A program made the position numbers and the translations under genes. The notes below the pieces were generated by a model that saw nothing but the letters and a program-made list of their open reading frames with translations, was not told where the DNA came from and did not search any database. Shown in pieces: positions 35,141 to 43,030 of a stretch of 64,000 nt of DNA. Position 1 is the stretch's first letter, and the number at the start of each line of letters is the position of its first letter. The stretch is from contig JAEETP010000004.1 of NCBI GenBank assembly GCA_016290415.1, forward strand, positions 1 to 64,000, given 5' to 3'. Source of the stretch: Bacteroidales bacterium. Lineage in GTDB: Bacteria > Bacteroidota > Bacteroidia > Bacteroidales > UBA932.

Positions 35141-35161
35141 GCTAAGATTTTGCCGAAACCA

Positions 35162-35192
35162 TTGACAAATGGTGATTCGTGTATTATATTTG
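35162..35192 (+). promoter_or_regulatory. Promoter of the small transcript
   Basis: TTGAC at 35162-35166 and TATATTTG at 35185-35192 with 18 bp between them fit the Bacteroidota -33/-7 pattern. Transcription would start near 35199, 22 bp after the right repeat begins to give way to unique sequence (repeat end 35140). Confidence 0.6.
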
Positions 35193-35198
35193 CAATGT

Positions 35199-35556
35199 AA
35201 TTAGTGTAGAACAACAGTAAGTTCTCATTTAAACAGACATCTATCCTCGAAGTGGATGTCTGTTTTACTTAAGACATATGCCCATTAACCGAGGGGAGGT
35301 ACTGCAAGCAAACCCCGATAGTTTTCTCACACTTACTGTTAACTAATTACTTTATGAAAACTAGTCAGACTTTGCTTCAACTCTCCATTGGAGTGGAGGT
35401 TGTTAGATTTGTGAAGGTGAGGGCGTATGTCCGTACTCGCTTTGGCAAACCTCAAAAAGTTCGGAGTCACTATCGTAAGTATTCGAGGTGCTTAAGATAG
35501 GTTAGACTTGAAAAAGTACCGTAAGGTACGCTTCCCTCTATCCCCTCGGTTTTTTA
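35199..35556 (+). other. Structured transcript containing a 48-codon gene
   Basis: Between a good promoter and a T-run lie: a 10-bp long-range pair AACAGTAAGT (35213-35222)/ACTTACTGTT (35331-35340); a hairpin AAACAGACATC/GATGTCTGTTT (35231-35264); an 11-bp pair AACCGAGGGGA (35287-35297)/TCCCCTCGGTT (35541-35551); and a hairpin GTACC-GTAA-GGTAC (35516-35529). The two long-range pairs cross, giving either a pseudoknot or two exclusive folds. The T-run at 35550-35555 overlaps the end of the minus-strand msrA gene. Confidence 0.5.
35354..35500 (+). CDS. Small basic peptide (48 residues), unknown
   Basis: ATG 35354 to TAG 35500 lies within the structured transcript. The sequence is strongly basic, with 13 Lys/Arg, most of them after residue 17 (VKVRAYVRTRFGK, VRSHYRKYSR). 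There is no signal peptide or cysteine pair. Basic and aromatic spacing suggests RNA or DNA binding, or association with the ribosome. I cannot name a family. Its coding status rests on the open frame, the upstream promoter and the regular composition; the frame could also be chance inside a structured RNA. Confidence 0.5.
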   Translation: MKTSQTLLQLSIGVEVVRFVKVRAYVRTRFGKPQKVRSHYRKYSRCLR

Positions 35557-36501
35557 TAAACTTACGATAAGTTCAAGCCATTTGGCGTCTTCGGAGTCGA
35601 AGGTGGCGAGGCGGTCGCTGTCGATGTCCAGGACGGCGATGACGCGGCCGTCGGGGCCGAATACCGGAACCACAATCTCACTCTTGGAGGCGCTGCTGCA
35701 GGCGATGTGGCCGGGGAACTGCTCCACGTCGGGGACGACTATGGTGCGGGCCTCTTTCCAGGCGGTGCCGCACACGCCGCGGCCGTAGCCTATGCGAAGG
35801 CAGGCCGGCGGACCCTGGAACGGGCCCAGAACAAGTTGCGGCCGTCCGGCATCGGTGTGTTTGCCGGCAGCTGCGCTCTCTTCTGCGACGCGGTAAAACC
35901 CTGTCCAGAAGAACTTCATCCCCTCGTGCACAATGGCGGCTATCTCTGCCATACGGGCCACAGAATCAGTCTCTTCTGCCAGATACATCCGCACCTTCTC
36001 GAACACGCGCAGATAGGCGAAAGTCTTCAGCGACAGGTGGCAGTAGCCAGAAGGATTCTTGTCCAGATAATCCTGGTGATATTCCTCAGCGCTGTAGAAA
36101 CACTGCAGCGGCCCCAGTTCAGTGACGGGGTCGGCGCCCAGACGCTCCGCCTCGGCGGCAAAGGCGGCCTCCAGCGCAGGCAGGTCGGCTTTGGAAGAAT
36201 AGTAGACCCCGGTGCGGTAGCGCGTGCCGCAATCCTCGCCCTGCTTATTCAGCGACAGCGGGTCTATAATCATAAAGAACAGCCGGCAGAGAGTTTCCAA
36301 GGAAACGGCGGCCGGATTATACTCCACGCGCACCGTCTCGGCAAAGCCGGTATCATCTTTATAGACCTGTTCGTATGTGGGATTGGCAAAACGGCCGTTG
36401 GCATAGCCGGGCGTGGTGGAAATCACGCCTGTGACCCCCTTGAAAAAGTGCTCCACGCCCCAGAAGCACCCGCCGGCAAAATATATTCCTTTAAGCTCCA
36501 T
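35554..36501 (-). CDS. msrA: MsrA fused to GAF-type free methionine-R-sulfoxide reductase
   Basis: 315 residues from the ATG at 36501 (MELKGIYFAGGCFWG). Residues 1-160 are peptide methionine-(S)-sulfoxide reductase: catalytic Cys in GGCFWGVEHFF, then GYANGRFANPTYE, and EEYHQDYLDKNPSGYC. Residues about 170-315 are a GAF domain of the fRMsr (MsrC) type, with YGRGVCGTAWKEART and FPGHIACSSASKSEIVVPVF holding the expected cysteines and VIAVLDIDSDR. Together they would reduce both the S form (free or in protein) and the free R form. Usually two separate genes; here one polypeptide. Confidence 0.9.
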   Translation of the reverse strand: MELKGIYFAGGCFWGVEHFFKGVTGVISTTPGYANGRFANPTYEQVYKDDTGFAETVRVEYNPAAVSLETLCRLFFMIIDPLSLNKQGEDCGTRYRTGVYYSSKADLPALEAAFAAEAERLGADPVTELGPLQCFYSAEEYHQDYLDKNPSGYCHLSLKTFAYLRVFEKVRMYLAEETDSVARMAEIAAIVHEGMKFFWTGFYRVAEESAAAGKHTDAGRPQLVLGPFQGPPACLRIGYGRGVCGTAWKEARTIVVPDVEQFPGHIACSSASKSEIVVPVFGPDGRVIAVLDIDSDRLATFDSEDAKWLELIVSL

Positions 36502-36528
36502 AAGCACAAATGTAGCGAATAAAATGAT

Positions 36529-36536
36529 TATCTTTG
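36529..36536 (+). promoter_or_regulatory. -7 box upstream of ABC ATPase gene
   Basis: TATCTTTG is an exact TAnnTTTG match 18 bp before the ATG at 36554. It supports that ATG over an in-frame ATG further upstream that overlaps the box. Confidence 0.5.
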
Positions 36537-36553
36537 ATGTCGTAATAACGAAG

Positions 36554-37324
36554 ATGGCAAGCAGCACCACAATAAGCGTCAAAGACCTCTCTATAGGCTA
36601 TCCCGGAAAGCACTCCGTGAAAACAGTGACGGAGGGCATCTCCGATACCCTGCAAAGCGGGGAGCTGACCTGTCTGCTGGGAGAAAACGGCGCCGGCAAG
36701 TCCACGCTGCTGCGCACACTGGCGGGTTTCCAGCCACCGGTAAAAGGCGAGATAGCCATACTGGGCAAGCCGCTCAACTCGTACAGCAACAAAGACCTGG
36801 CGCGGGTGATAAGCGTGGTGCTTACAGAGCGCACCGTGCTGCAGAATATGACTGTGGAAGAGCTGGTTGGATTGGGCCGCACCCCTTACACCGGATTCTG
36901 GGGCACTCTGTCAGAAACGGATGTCCAAAAGGTGGACGAGGCGCTGGAGATGGTGGGCATCACCGCACTGAAGCATCGACAGATCCAGACCCTATCAGAC
37001 GGAGAACGGCAGAAGGTGATGATAGCCAAGGCCCTTGCGCAGGAGACCCCGATTATCTTCCTGGACGAACCCACCGCCTTTCTGGACTACCCCAGCAAAG
37101 TGGAAATACTGAAACTGCTCCACCGCCTCTCGCGGGAGCAGAACAAGACCATCTTCATTTCTACCCACGACCTGGAACTGGCACTTCAGATTGCCGACCG
37201 GCTATGGCTGATGGGCAAAGGCCGCGGCGTTGTCACCGGCCCGCCCCAGCAACTCATTGAAGACGGTACGCTGGAAAGTTACCTCTGCCTCCCGGGCATT
37301 AGTACTGTCACGAAGACAAACTAA
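36554..37324 (+). CDS. FecE/BtuD-type ABC transporter ATPase
   Basis: 256 residues from MASSTT. Walker A GENGAGKST (near residue 43), Q-loop region VVLTERTVLQNMTV, signature LSDGERQKVMIAKALAQ (a variant of LSGGQ), Walker B IIFLDEPTAFLD, and H-loop STHDLE. The family energises importers of siderophores, haem or cobalamin and normally sits with a FecCD permease and a binding protein. No such partner is nearby: a repeat-rich gap and the second insertion follow. It may work with a permease elsewhere or be the survivor of a disrupted operon. Confidence 0.9.
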   Translation: MASSTTISVKDLSIGYPGKHSVKTVTEGISDTLQSGELTCLLGENGAGKSTLLRTLAGFQPPVKGEIAILGKPLNSYSNKDLARVISVVLTERTVLQNMTVEELVGLGRTPYTGFWGTLSETDVQKVDEALEMVGITALKHRQIQTLSDGERQKVMIAKALAQETPIIFLDEPTAFLDYPSKVEILKLLHRLSREQNKTIFISTHDLELALQIADRLWLMGKGRGVVTGPPQQLIEDGTLESYLCLPGISTVTKTN

Positions 37325-37422
37325 GTCTTACCACGGCGTCTTCGTGACGCCAAATCCGGCCAAAATGGGATCATTGCTGCCACGAGGATAAGATATAACC
37401 TCGTACGTAGTCTTCGTGGCAG
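37307..37422. repeat. Cluster of inverted repeats sharing GTCTTCGTG
   Basis: GTCACGAAGAC (37307-37317, in the ABC gene's last codons) pairs with GTCTTCGTGAC (37338-37348). CTGCCACGA (37377-37385) pairs with TCGTGGCAG (37414-37422). GTCTTCGTG occurs at 37338 and 37410, with its complement at 37309. The region 37325-37433 has no gene. Confidence 0.75.
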
Positions 37423-37433
37423 ACAGAAATAAA

Positions 37434-37463
37434 AAAGGCTACCGGAGAATTCCAATAGCCTTT
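37434..37463 (-). terminator. Terminator left of the oadB-end remnant
   Basis: Stem AAAGGCTA/TAGCCTTT; on the minus strand it is followed by six T. It lies 20 bp downstream of the stop of the oadB-end remnant. Confidence 0.8.
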
Positions 37464-37482
37464 CTTATCGTAGATATACCGT

Positions 37483-37725
37483 TTATCCCAGCATGCTCAG
37501 CAGGATACCTGCGGCAACTGCACTGCCGATAACGCCGGCCACATTGGGGCCCATAGCGTGCATTAGCAGATAGTTCTTGGGGTTGGCCTTCAGACCTTCG
37601 GTCTGGGAGACGCGGGCTGCCATAGGCACTGCAGAAACGCCTGCCGAACCAATAAGGGGATTGATCTTCTCTACCGGCACGGTGAAAGAAGGCGTAAAAC
37701 TCTCAAAGGGATTCTGCTTTGACAT
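37483..37725 (-). pseudogene. Duplicated C-terminal remnant of oadB
   Basis: An open frame of 80 codons whose last 62 residues are identical to the OadB C-terminus. Nucleotides 37483-37672 match 41728-41917 at 180 of 190 positions, all ten changes being synonymous. The first 18 residues ([18 protein letters not shown]) are unrelated and come from the insertion junction. It could be translated as a short membrane peptide but is more likely a by-product of integration. It contains a CATG where the full gene has CATA. Confidence 0.9.
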
Positions 37726-37793
37726 TATCAGGGTGATGATCGCTGACGAAGATTCCTGATAGTGATATAGGCGGATGTTTCGTAAAACTATGC

Positions 37794-37801
37794 TATATTT
37801 G
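37794..37801 (+). promoter_or_regulatory. -7 box of the giant lipoprotein gene
   Basis: TATATTTG, an exact TAnnTTTG match, 29 bp upstream of the ATG at 37831. The -33 region is not clear. Confidence 0.5.
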
Positions 37802-37830
37802 TAAAAAACAACAAATTATCAGCGACCTGT

Positions 37831-40800
37831 ATGAAATCATCCCTGCGAAAATTCCATATGCTGGCAGTGTATCTGCTCAGTCTCGTGTTCCTTCCCTCCT
37901 GCGGGGAGCAGGACCCCATAGGCCCTGAAGACCCTGACGAAAATCAGATTCCGGTCAAGAGTGTTAAACTTGACGTGACAGCCAAGGAACTGGCTCCCGG
38001 CGAGATGCTTCAGCTGACGGCGACGCTCCTTCCCGAAAACGCCACCGACAAAGAAGAAATAGTTCTTTTGTGGAACTCTTCCGAACCTGCTGTTGCACGG
38101 GTCAGCGATACAGGTCTTGTGACAGCAGTAAGCGACGGTGTGGCAGTTGTAACCGTATCTATTACTGCCGACAATAAAGCTCAATGTGAGATTACGGTCA
38201 AGAGTCCGGACCGTGTCGACGGCGTCGTCAAGGCATCTGATTTTGGGCAGACCGGAAAGAGCAACACAGAAGAAACCGCGGCCGGATACGATTATTCATA
38301 TCAATTTGCTCCCCGGGCCGCATGGGCCTCTGACGAAGTAATGAGTGCCGTTTCTGATGTGTGGACCGACGGCCATATGTACAGTTTCAGGCTTCCGGCC
38401 ACGAAAGATTCTTTCTATGGCAATTCTTCGTGCCTTGCTACAGACGATATTATCGTCTTCCGGGATTGTGATGCTTTCCCGGGCGGAGCCGCTATCAAGA
38501 TTGACACCTGGGATGTCTGGAACAATTCAGGTACGGCCGAAAGCTATGAGTACAGGGGATACCGGGTCCCGATCGAACAGGTGTTCAAGCAGCTGCATAT
38601 GGAAACGGCCCAGCTCAATCTGGGAGAAATCCGGCAGATAGTAGACGAAGAAGGCAATCCTGTTGAGTTTGTTCCCACCAAGGCTGGCGGCGGATTTGAA
38701 ATCGCCATTCCCGAGATGTTTGGCAAGGATTTCACTGCCTCGCTCAATCTTGGTGACAACTTGTCGATTACGCCTAAAATGAGGATTGGCTTCAATATGG
38801 ACATAGCCGCCGATGTGGTGGATTTCAAGCTTACCTATGCCCGCTGCAGGGTGGAGGCTGAAGCCGACCTTTCATGCGATTTGACTTTCAAGGCGTCGGT
38901 CGAGAAGAAGTTCAGGACCAAGAGACTCACTGTTTTTCTGGGTGCCATCCCAGTCGGACCTGTAGTGATTTCTCCGGTTGTCACGATGGACTTCGAGATC
39001 AAGCTCTCCGGACAGGTAGACCTCACCTTCTCCGTAGCTTACCAGAAAAGCGTATATGCCCACGCATTCTACAACGGCTCAAACCTGATGTGCCGAGTGG
39101 GCGAAAAGGCGCCGGCTGACCCCAAGGATCCTTTCTCCGTGACCGGCAGTATGTCCGGAGCCGTAGAATTTGGTCCCAACCTGGGAATGGGTGTTTCCCT
39201 GTACGGTGGTGCCCTGGAACTGGGCGTTGACTTCGATCCGCACCTGGTTTATACGGTGTTCAGTTCATACCCCATAAGTGTGGATTCCTTCCGGGGAATC
39301 CTCAATGGTACATACGATACCAACTGGCTTTCATATGCCGGATACGAGCCCTCGCTGGCTTTCAGTTTCGGGGGCTTCATCAAAGCCGCCTATGCCTGGT
39401 CGATGGACTTTCAGGTTCCTGAAGATCTGAGCCTTTCATATTCTTTTGGTAAGACCTATGTGGTGCCTCAGCTTGCCGACGAAGTGACGATTCATCCGAA
39501 TAACGGCTCTACGACGTTCAAGGCATACCTGAAGAACAAAGCTATGTATACCGGGGATATGTATTTGGAAGTCTCGGAAGAGAATCCCACAGGACCGCCC
39601 ATAAAGGTTCCGTTCACCATATCGGGTACGCCCGGGAACGAAGATGGAGAGGTGGCGGAGTGCACGGCTGTTTTCGCCCCTGAGAAAGATGGAGTCCATT
39701 ATCACGCAACCGGACCGTTTATGACCATCAAGCCATTCGGATACGAAGTGAACGCTTCGTTGTTGCCGAATAAGTACCATATGGTCAACAAGACGTTCTA
39801 TTCTGTCGATCAGGCAACTGATAATGCAATCCGGGCCGTTCTCGCAGATCTGTACGCTTGCCGTAAGGGAGAATGGAAGGGTTGTAACTGGTTCGACAAA
39901 GATGTGCCGTTCTGTGAGTTGAAGAACGTGAAACTGCACAAAGAGTCCGATGAGAATACGGCATATTACAAGGAAATCAATCCGGCTTTCTTCCAGACCC
40001 AGGTTCAGATTTTTATTCCTGATGAGTGGGAGATGGGAGGTAGCCTCTCGATTGGGGACCACACGGGCAACTTGAATGATACGGGCTGGGAGTTGTACTT
40101 GCCGGAAAAAGCCGAGTTCTCTTCCATTACCATAGATGATCCCAACCTGGCCAATGCTGTCCTGGCACCGTCCAGAACGTTCACCATCCATTCTCCGCGT
40201 CTGGGTCGATTCAACGGCGGTTTCGGTATTCCAAAGGATAACCCGGCTGACGCGCAGATCGACTTGAGCGGGACGGGCATCCAGATTTTTTATGCCTATT
40301 TCGAAAAGGATGGAGAGACTGTTCCCTTCACAGGAACCGTCATTCTGGACAACTGCGACAGCCTGCGTCATTTCGAATTTTATAAAAGGCTCCCCGCTAT
40401 GGCTTCTTTCAGGAATACACCCAAGCTGAAAGGTCTCTATGTCAATATTTACAATGATACGGTCGAGGACATCACTCCGCTGGTTAATTATGCCGGTGAG
40501 GTGGACGAACTTCGCATCCGAAAGGTAGATAGCAAGTCCGCGGAGCTGATAGGAGAGAACCTGCTGTTCAAAGAGTTGACAATAGAGGATATAAAGTCTC
40601 CGAGCAACGTTACTCTGACGGGCAGGGACGACCTGATAAGTGTGTGTGTGAACGGAGCCGGGACGGTAACCATCAGCGACTGTCCCCATATAAAGAAGGT
40701 AGAAACTTATGCCGGCCAAAACAATATTAAGCCGAATCAGTCGCTTTTAATTTCTAACTGCCCCGAGCTGGGTCTTACCTTTACCAGCCTTGATGGTTAC

Positions 40801-41334
40801 GTGGAAAATGAAGGCTCATATAAGGGCTATCTCTGGCTGAACGCGTCGGACCAGATCAGCATCAGTAACTGTCCCGAGGTTGTGAGTGTCAGGTGGGGAA
40901 AGACGGAAAGGCGGTTGAATATTTCTAATTGTGAGAAATTGCGGTTTGCCGGTAACGGCTCCAACAACGGCTATTTCGGCGGCCACCATTATTCATCTTC
41001 TGATTTTGACCTTGGAAATTGGGGCGGTGAATTGCGGGAATGGTCCATTACCGGCTGTCCGAAGTTGGAGGAGCTGGCGCTTGCATCCGCCCATCTGGAC
41101 GGAGTCCTGCCGGCTCTGCTGCAACAACTTAAAGAGCGTTCGTACGGTAGTTCGGCGTATCCGTTCAAATACGCCTATGAGATCTACTACGAATTCAGCG
41201 GCGATGTTCAGCCTAACCCTTGGCATTACCGGCTGGGGTCTACTAACCCGAACGGGTATTATCTGCCCGGAGAACCCGGCAGGGCCTTCAATCATATCAG
41301 TTATACCTGGTTGGTTTCTCCCTGGGATGAATAA
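37831..41334 (+). CDS. Giant lipoprotein: Big_2 domain plus SNCPEL-type repeats
   Basis: 1167 residues. Lipobox FLPSC with Cys at residue 24. Residues about 45-125 are a bacterial Ig-like (Big_2) domain (VKSVKLDVTAKELAPGEMLQL, SSEPAVARVSDTGLVTAVSDGVAVVTV). Residues 130-560 are a beta-rich region of no recognised family (WDVWNNSGTAESYEYRGYRVP; VDFKLTYARCRVEAEADLSC). Near 560-640 comes an Ig-like stretch. Residues about 860-1110 have leucine-rich-repeat-like units around the motif ISNCPEL or ISDCPHI. It is probably a surface adhesin or binding protein. It is the sole complete gene of the insertion and has few CATG (two seen). Confidence 0.8.
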   Translation: MKSSLRKFHMLAVYLLSLVFLPSCGEQDPIGPEDPDENQIPVKSVKLDVTAKELAPGEMLQLTATLLPENATDKEEIVLLWNSSEPAVARVSDTGLVTAVSDGVAVVTVSITADNKAQCEITVKSPDRVDGVVKASDFGQTGKSNTEETAAGYDYSYQFAPRAAWASDEVMSAVSDVWTDGHMYSFRLPATKDSFYGNSSCLATDDIIVFRDCDAFPGGAAIKIDTWDVWNNSGTAESYEYRGYRVPIEQVFKQLHMETAQLNLGEIRQIVDEEGNPVEFVPTKAGGGFEIAIPEMFGKDFTASLNLGDNLSITPKMRIGFNMDIAADVVDFKLTYARCRVEAEADLSCDLTFKASVEKKFRTKRLTVFLGAIPVGPVVISPVVTMDFEIKLSGQVDLTFSVAYQKSVYAHAFYNGSNLMCRVGEKAPADPKDPFSVTGSMSGAVEFGPNLGMGVSLYGGALELGVDFDPHLVYTVFSSYPISVDSFRGILNGTYDTNWLSYAGYEPSLAFSFGGFIKAAYAWSMDFQVPEDLSLSYSFGKTYVVPQLADEVTIHPNNGSTTFKAYLKNKAMYTGDMYLEVSEENPTGPPIKVPFTISGTPGNEDGEVAECTAVFAPEKDGVHYHATGPFMTIKPFGYEVNASLLPNKYHMVNKTFYSVDQATDNAIRAVLADLYACRKGEWKGCNWFDKDVPFCELKNVKLHKESDENTAYYKEINPAFFQTQVQIFIPDEWEMGGSLSIGDHTGNLNDTGWELYLPEKAEFSSITIDDPNLANAVLAPSRTFTIHSPRLGRFNGGFGIPKDNPADAQIDLSGTGIQIFYAYFEKDGETVPFTGTVILDNCDSLRHFEFYKRLPAMASFRNTPKLKGLYVNIYNDTVEDITPLVNYAGEVDELRIRKVDSKSAELIGENLLFKELTIEDIKSPSNVTLTGRDDLISVCVNGAGTVTISDCPHIKKVETYAGQNNIKPNQSLLISNCPELGLTFTSLDGYVENEGSYKGYLWLNASDQISISNCPEVVSVRWGKTERRLNISNCEKLRFAGNGSNNGYFGGHHYSSSDFDLGNWGGELREWSITGCPKLEELALASAHLDGVLPALLQQLKERSYGSSAYPFKYAYEIYYEFSGDVQPNPWHYRLGSTNPNGYYLPGEPGRAFNHISYTWLVSPWDE

Positions 41335-41336
41335 TT

Positions 41337-41624
41337 ATCCTAAAGTGCGCAGACAAACTGCACAAGGCACACCAGCGAGACCATAACGAATTCGGCAAGC
41401 CTTGGGAATGGACTTCCCAGGACGGATTCCTAACAAGCACGGCCAGATGGCCGATTGTCGTATCAACTGCGACCTTGTCGTGTAATATGGTTGTGTCTTT
41501 GGCTGATAGCGACGGAGACGGGAGCCCCGAGCCGTATGCACCAATATTCCGGTTTGAGGATATCAGCTTCTCAGAAGAAGCTGGAGTTGAATACTCACTG
41601 AACTATTCTTTCGAATACGAATAG
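41337..41624 (+). pseudogene. Gene remnant (C-terminal fragment) in the insertion
   Basis: A frame open from 41331 to the TAG at 41622-41624 without a plausible start near its left end. It reads protein-like: GKPWEWTSQDGFLTS, TARWPIVVSTATL and FRFEDISFSEEAGVEYSLN. The first internal ATG is at 41487 and would give only 45 residues. It begins where the giant lipoprotein gene ends, in another frame. I read it as the 3' end of a deleted gene. The interval 41335-41727 holds otherwise only a terminator. Confidence 0.45.
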
Positions 41625-41643
41625 TTCTTTTGCAGCGCTCTAT

Positions 41644-41681
41644 AAAAAGTCACCCCTTCGTTTTCGAAGGGGTGACTTTTT
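41644..41681. terminator. Bidirectional terminator between oadB and the insertion cargo
   Basis: A 17-bp perfect stem (arms 41644-41660 and 41665-41681, core GTCACCCCTTCG) with loop TTTT, starting with five A and ending with five T, so it is usable on both strands. Confidence 0.9.
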
Positions 41682-41727
41682 GTATTGTGTTGAGCTGTAG
41701 CGGGATGCGCTCCTGCTAGATGGCGCC

Positions 41728-41917
41728 TTAGCCGAGCATACTCAGCAGGATACCTGCGGCAACTGCGCTGCCGATAACGCCGGCCACATTGGGGCCCATA
41801 GCGTGCATCAGCAGATAGTTCTTGGGGTTGGCCTTCAGACCTTCGGTCTGGGAAACGCGGGCTGCCATAGGCACTGCAGAAACGCCTGCGGAACCAATCA
41901 GCGGGTTGATCTTCTCT
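41728..41917 (-). repeat. oadB 3'-end repeat, copy in the intact gene
   Basis: 190 bp matching 37483-37672 with ten differences, all at synonymous third positions (for example AAC/AAT, CCG/CCC, CTG/CTT, TCC/TCG). Confidence 0.92.
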
Positions 41918-43020
41918 TTTGAGAAGACATTGAGCAGCTTGGCCAGCAGCACACCGCCGCCGGTGCCGATGCCGAACGCCACGATACCTACGCACATAAT
42001 GCCCAGGGTCTGCCACTGCAGGAAAGTGTTGGCAGTGGCGGTGGCACCCACGGTGACACCCAGGAAGATGACCACGATGTTGTTCAGCTCGTTCTGGACA
42101 GCCTTGCTCAGACGCTCCACAACGCCGCTCTCGCGGAACAGGTTACCCAGCATAAGGCAGCCGATGAGCGGAGCAGCAGAGGGGAGAAGCAGCGCAATGA
42201 TGATGGTGACCACGATGGGGAAGAGGATCTTCTCCCTCTTGGAGACGTTGCGCAGCTGCTTCATCTGGATTTCACGCTCTTTCTTTGTGGTGAGGGCGCG
42301 CATAATGGGCGGCTGAATGATGGGCACCAGAGCCATATAGCTGTAGGCAGCCACGGCAATGGGACCCAGCAGGTGCGGAGCCAGCTTGCTTGTCAGGAAT
42401 ATGGCCGTAGGACCGTCTGCACCGCCAATGATACCGATGGAAGCAGCCTCGGCAGAGGTGAAGCCCATCAGGTGAGCCACGATAAAGGTGGCAAAGATAC
42501 CCAGCTGTGCGGCAGCGCCCAGCAGCAGGCTCTTGGGATTGGCAATCAGCGGACCGAAGTCGGTCATAGCGCCCACGCCCAGGAAAATCAGGCACGGATA
42601 CACGCCAAGCTTGACACCTATGTAAAGGATGTCCAGCAGGCCTCCGTCGGCCAGAATATGCCTGTAGCTGTGGTAGAACGGACTGTCGGGATTCAGGAAC
42701 TCGTCGTTCCAGAGCTCTGTGTGGAACAGATTGGCGCCGGGGAAGTTGGTGAGCAGCATACCGAATGCGATGGGCAGAAGCAGCAGCGGCTCATACTTCT
42801 TGACGATGGCCAGATAGAGCAGGAAGCAGGAGATGACCAGCATCACCAGAGTCTTCCACCCGCCGGGGGTGGCGAACATCTGGGCAAAGCCGGTGTCGCC
42901 CGCAAACTTGCTCATAGTCTCGCCAAAGTCAAACTGCTGAGCCAGCAGCGGCATTGCCGCAAACATTGCGACAAAGCACACCAATACCCTCAGGATTCTT
43001 TTTGAGGCAGAATTCTTCAT
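41728..43020 (-). CDS. oadB: Sodium-pumping decarboxylase beta subunit (OadB/MmdB)
   Basis: 430 residues from ATG 43020 (MKNSASKRI); an ATG six codons upstream is possible. It is the integral membrane subunit that couples decarboxylation of carboxybiotin to sodium export. An N-terminal signal-like helix is followed by about nine membrane segments, with the conserved [13 protein letters not shown] (near residue 190), [18 protein letters not shown] and [20 protein letters not shown]. It ends the mce-mmdA-mmdD-mmdC-oadB operon. Its last 190 bp are duplicated at 37483-37672. Confidence 0.95.
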   Translation of the reverse strand: MKNSASKRILRVLVCFVAMFAAMPLLAQQFDFGETMSKFAGDTGFAQMFATPGGWKTLVMLVISCFLLYLAIVKKYEPLLLLPIAFGMLLTNFPGANLFHTELWNDEFLNPDSPFYHSYRHILADGGLLDILYIGVKLGVYPCLIFLGVGAMTDFGPLIANPKSLLLGAAAQLGIFATFIVAHLMGFTSAEAASIGIIGGADGPTAIFLTSKLAPHLLGPIAVAAYSYMALVPIIQPPIMRALTTKKEREIQMKQLRNVSKREKILFPIVVTIIIALLLPSAAPLIGCLMLGNLFRESGVVERLSKAVQNELNNIVVIFLGVTVGATATANTFLQWQTLGIMCVGIVAFGIGTGGGVLLAKLLNVFSKEKINPLIGSAGVSAVPMAARVSQTEGLKANPKNYLLMHAMGPNVAGVIGSAVAAGILLSMLG

Positions 43021-43030
43021 CGATTCAGCG

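Larger units (their letters stand above)
37673..41727. mobile_element. 4-kb insertion at the oadB 3' end
   Basis: About 4.05 kb lie between the complete oadB (41728-43020, minus) and the remnant at 37483-37672. Cargo is one 3.5-kb lipoprotein gene and a gene fragment, on the opposite strand to oadB. No recombinase is visible. The architecture (core-gene 3' end duplicated with only synonymous changes) is the same as for the 24-kb island at yggS. Confidence 0.78.

Noticed and set aside
35287-35551. Retron msr-msd or MITE, because of 11-bp terminal inverted repeats around about 265 bp
   Set aside because: No reverse transcriptase is in the window, no target-site duplication is visible, and the right arm doubles as part of a T-tailed terminator.
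37483-37725. Functional small membrane protein
   Set aside because: It is a near-exact copy of the OadB C-terminus fused to a junction sequence; duplication explains it better, though expression is not excluded.
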